Positions 63,833-64,000 of a stretch of 64,000 nt of DNA are shown here, piece after piece (the first letter of the stretch is position 1; the number at the start of each line of letters is the position of its first letter). Position numbers and translations under genes: made by a program. Location: positions 193,297 through 257,296 of the forward strand of contig NZ_KI421448.1 of assembly GCF_000472665.1 (NCBI RefSeq). Reading direction: 5' to 3'. The notes beneath the pieces are model-generated. The model was not told the origin of the DNA. It worked only from the letters and a program-made list of their open reading frames with translations, and did not search any database. The stretch is from Acetobacterium malicum subsp. dehalogenans DSM 11527 (GTDB lineage Bacteria > Bacillota > Clostridia > Eubacteriales > Eubacteriaceae).

Positions 63833-64000
63833 CTATGATATTGTCGTTTCGTTTTTTGACGTGTATGCAGTTTTATTGCCTGCCTCGTCTTCCACCACCA
63901 CGTTGAAGTAGTATCCTGTTGATGCCGTCAATCCTGTTACATTATATGTTCCAATATCACTTGTGCCTCCGGCATTTAACAGTGTCCCATTTGTTGCACA
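63833..64000 (-). CDS. C-terminal end of a secreted or surface repeat protein (partial, runs off the window)
   Basis: The minus-strand frame is open from base 64000 to TAG at 63833-63835 (55 aa). It contains GTYNVTGLTASTGYYFNVVV and EDEAGNKTAYTS, which resemble the end strands of fibronectin III-like units in clostridial surface proteins. It has no ChW repeat in view. Confidence 0.7.
   Translation of the reverse strand, partial: CATNGTLLNAGGTSDIGTYNVTGLTASTGYYFNVVVEDEAGNKTAYTSKNETTIS

Overview
The window looks like the chromosome of a low-to-mid GC anaerobic Firmicute of the Eubacteriaceae, most like Acetobacterium. I infer this from protein character: clostridial ChW-repeat surface proteins, an HrcA/CIRCE heat-shock operon, an EutS shell protein and Firmicute-type housekeeping genes. 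It does not come from a database match.

Positions 1-35,300 are mostly ordinary chromosome. They hold a BMP-type nucleoside/sugar ABC transporter with a divergent MarR regulator, a DUF308-like membrane protein with a possible permuted-papain domain, and an eight-gene type IV pilus operon (five prepilins plus PilM, PilN and PilO). Next come a MocR regulator divergent from a pyridoxal kinase gene, recX, three cell-wall or surface genes (M23 peptidase, its small paralogue, Amidase_6), three tRNAs and a CtpE-like P-type ATPase. A translation/RNA-modification run follows (yqeY, rpsU, HIT, mtaB, rsmE, prmA). Then come a small eutS-eutP-kinase operon, MOSC, cysK with an Rrf2 regulator, the hrcA-grpE-dnaK-dnaJ heat-shock genes and hemW.

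Positions 35,300-57,600 hold a secreted dual-specificity-type phosphatase, proA, a lipoprotein and a cluster of four ChW-repeat exported proteins. One of these is a 3.7-kaa BspA-like leucine-rich-repeat giant. The ChW repeats occur as a recurring ordered triad shared by three of the proteins.

Positions 57,600-63,500 are a mobile-element palimpsest. A RAYT (REP-associated Y1 transposase) gene is bracketed by copies of a ~160-bp repeat. An IS66-type element has lost its tnpC 3' end at one of those repeats. Its tnpB is split by an IS3-type element with a 3-bp duplication, and that element is abutted by a second IS with 6-bp direct repeats. The ancestral tnpB reading frame can be rebuilt across both insertions. 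The right edge has a tiny zinc-ribbon gene and the 3' end of another secreted protein.

Two interspersed repeat families run through the window: a 188-bp MITE-like element (one copy separates dnaK from dnaJ) and the RAYT-linked repeat. The least-described pieces are the eutS-eutP-MtnK-like kinase operon, the ChW triad architecture, the RAYT/repeat unit and a nested-stem intergenic element upstream of recX. No CRISPR array or rRNA gene was seen.
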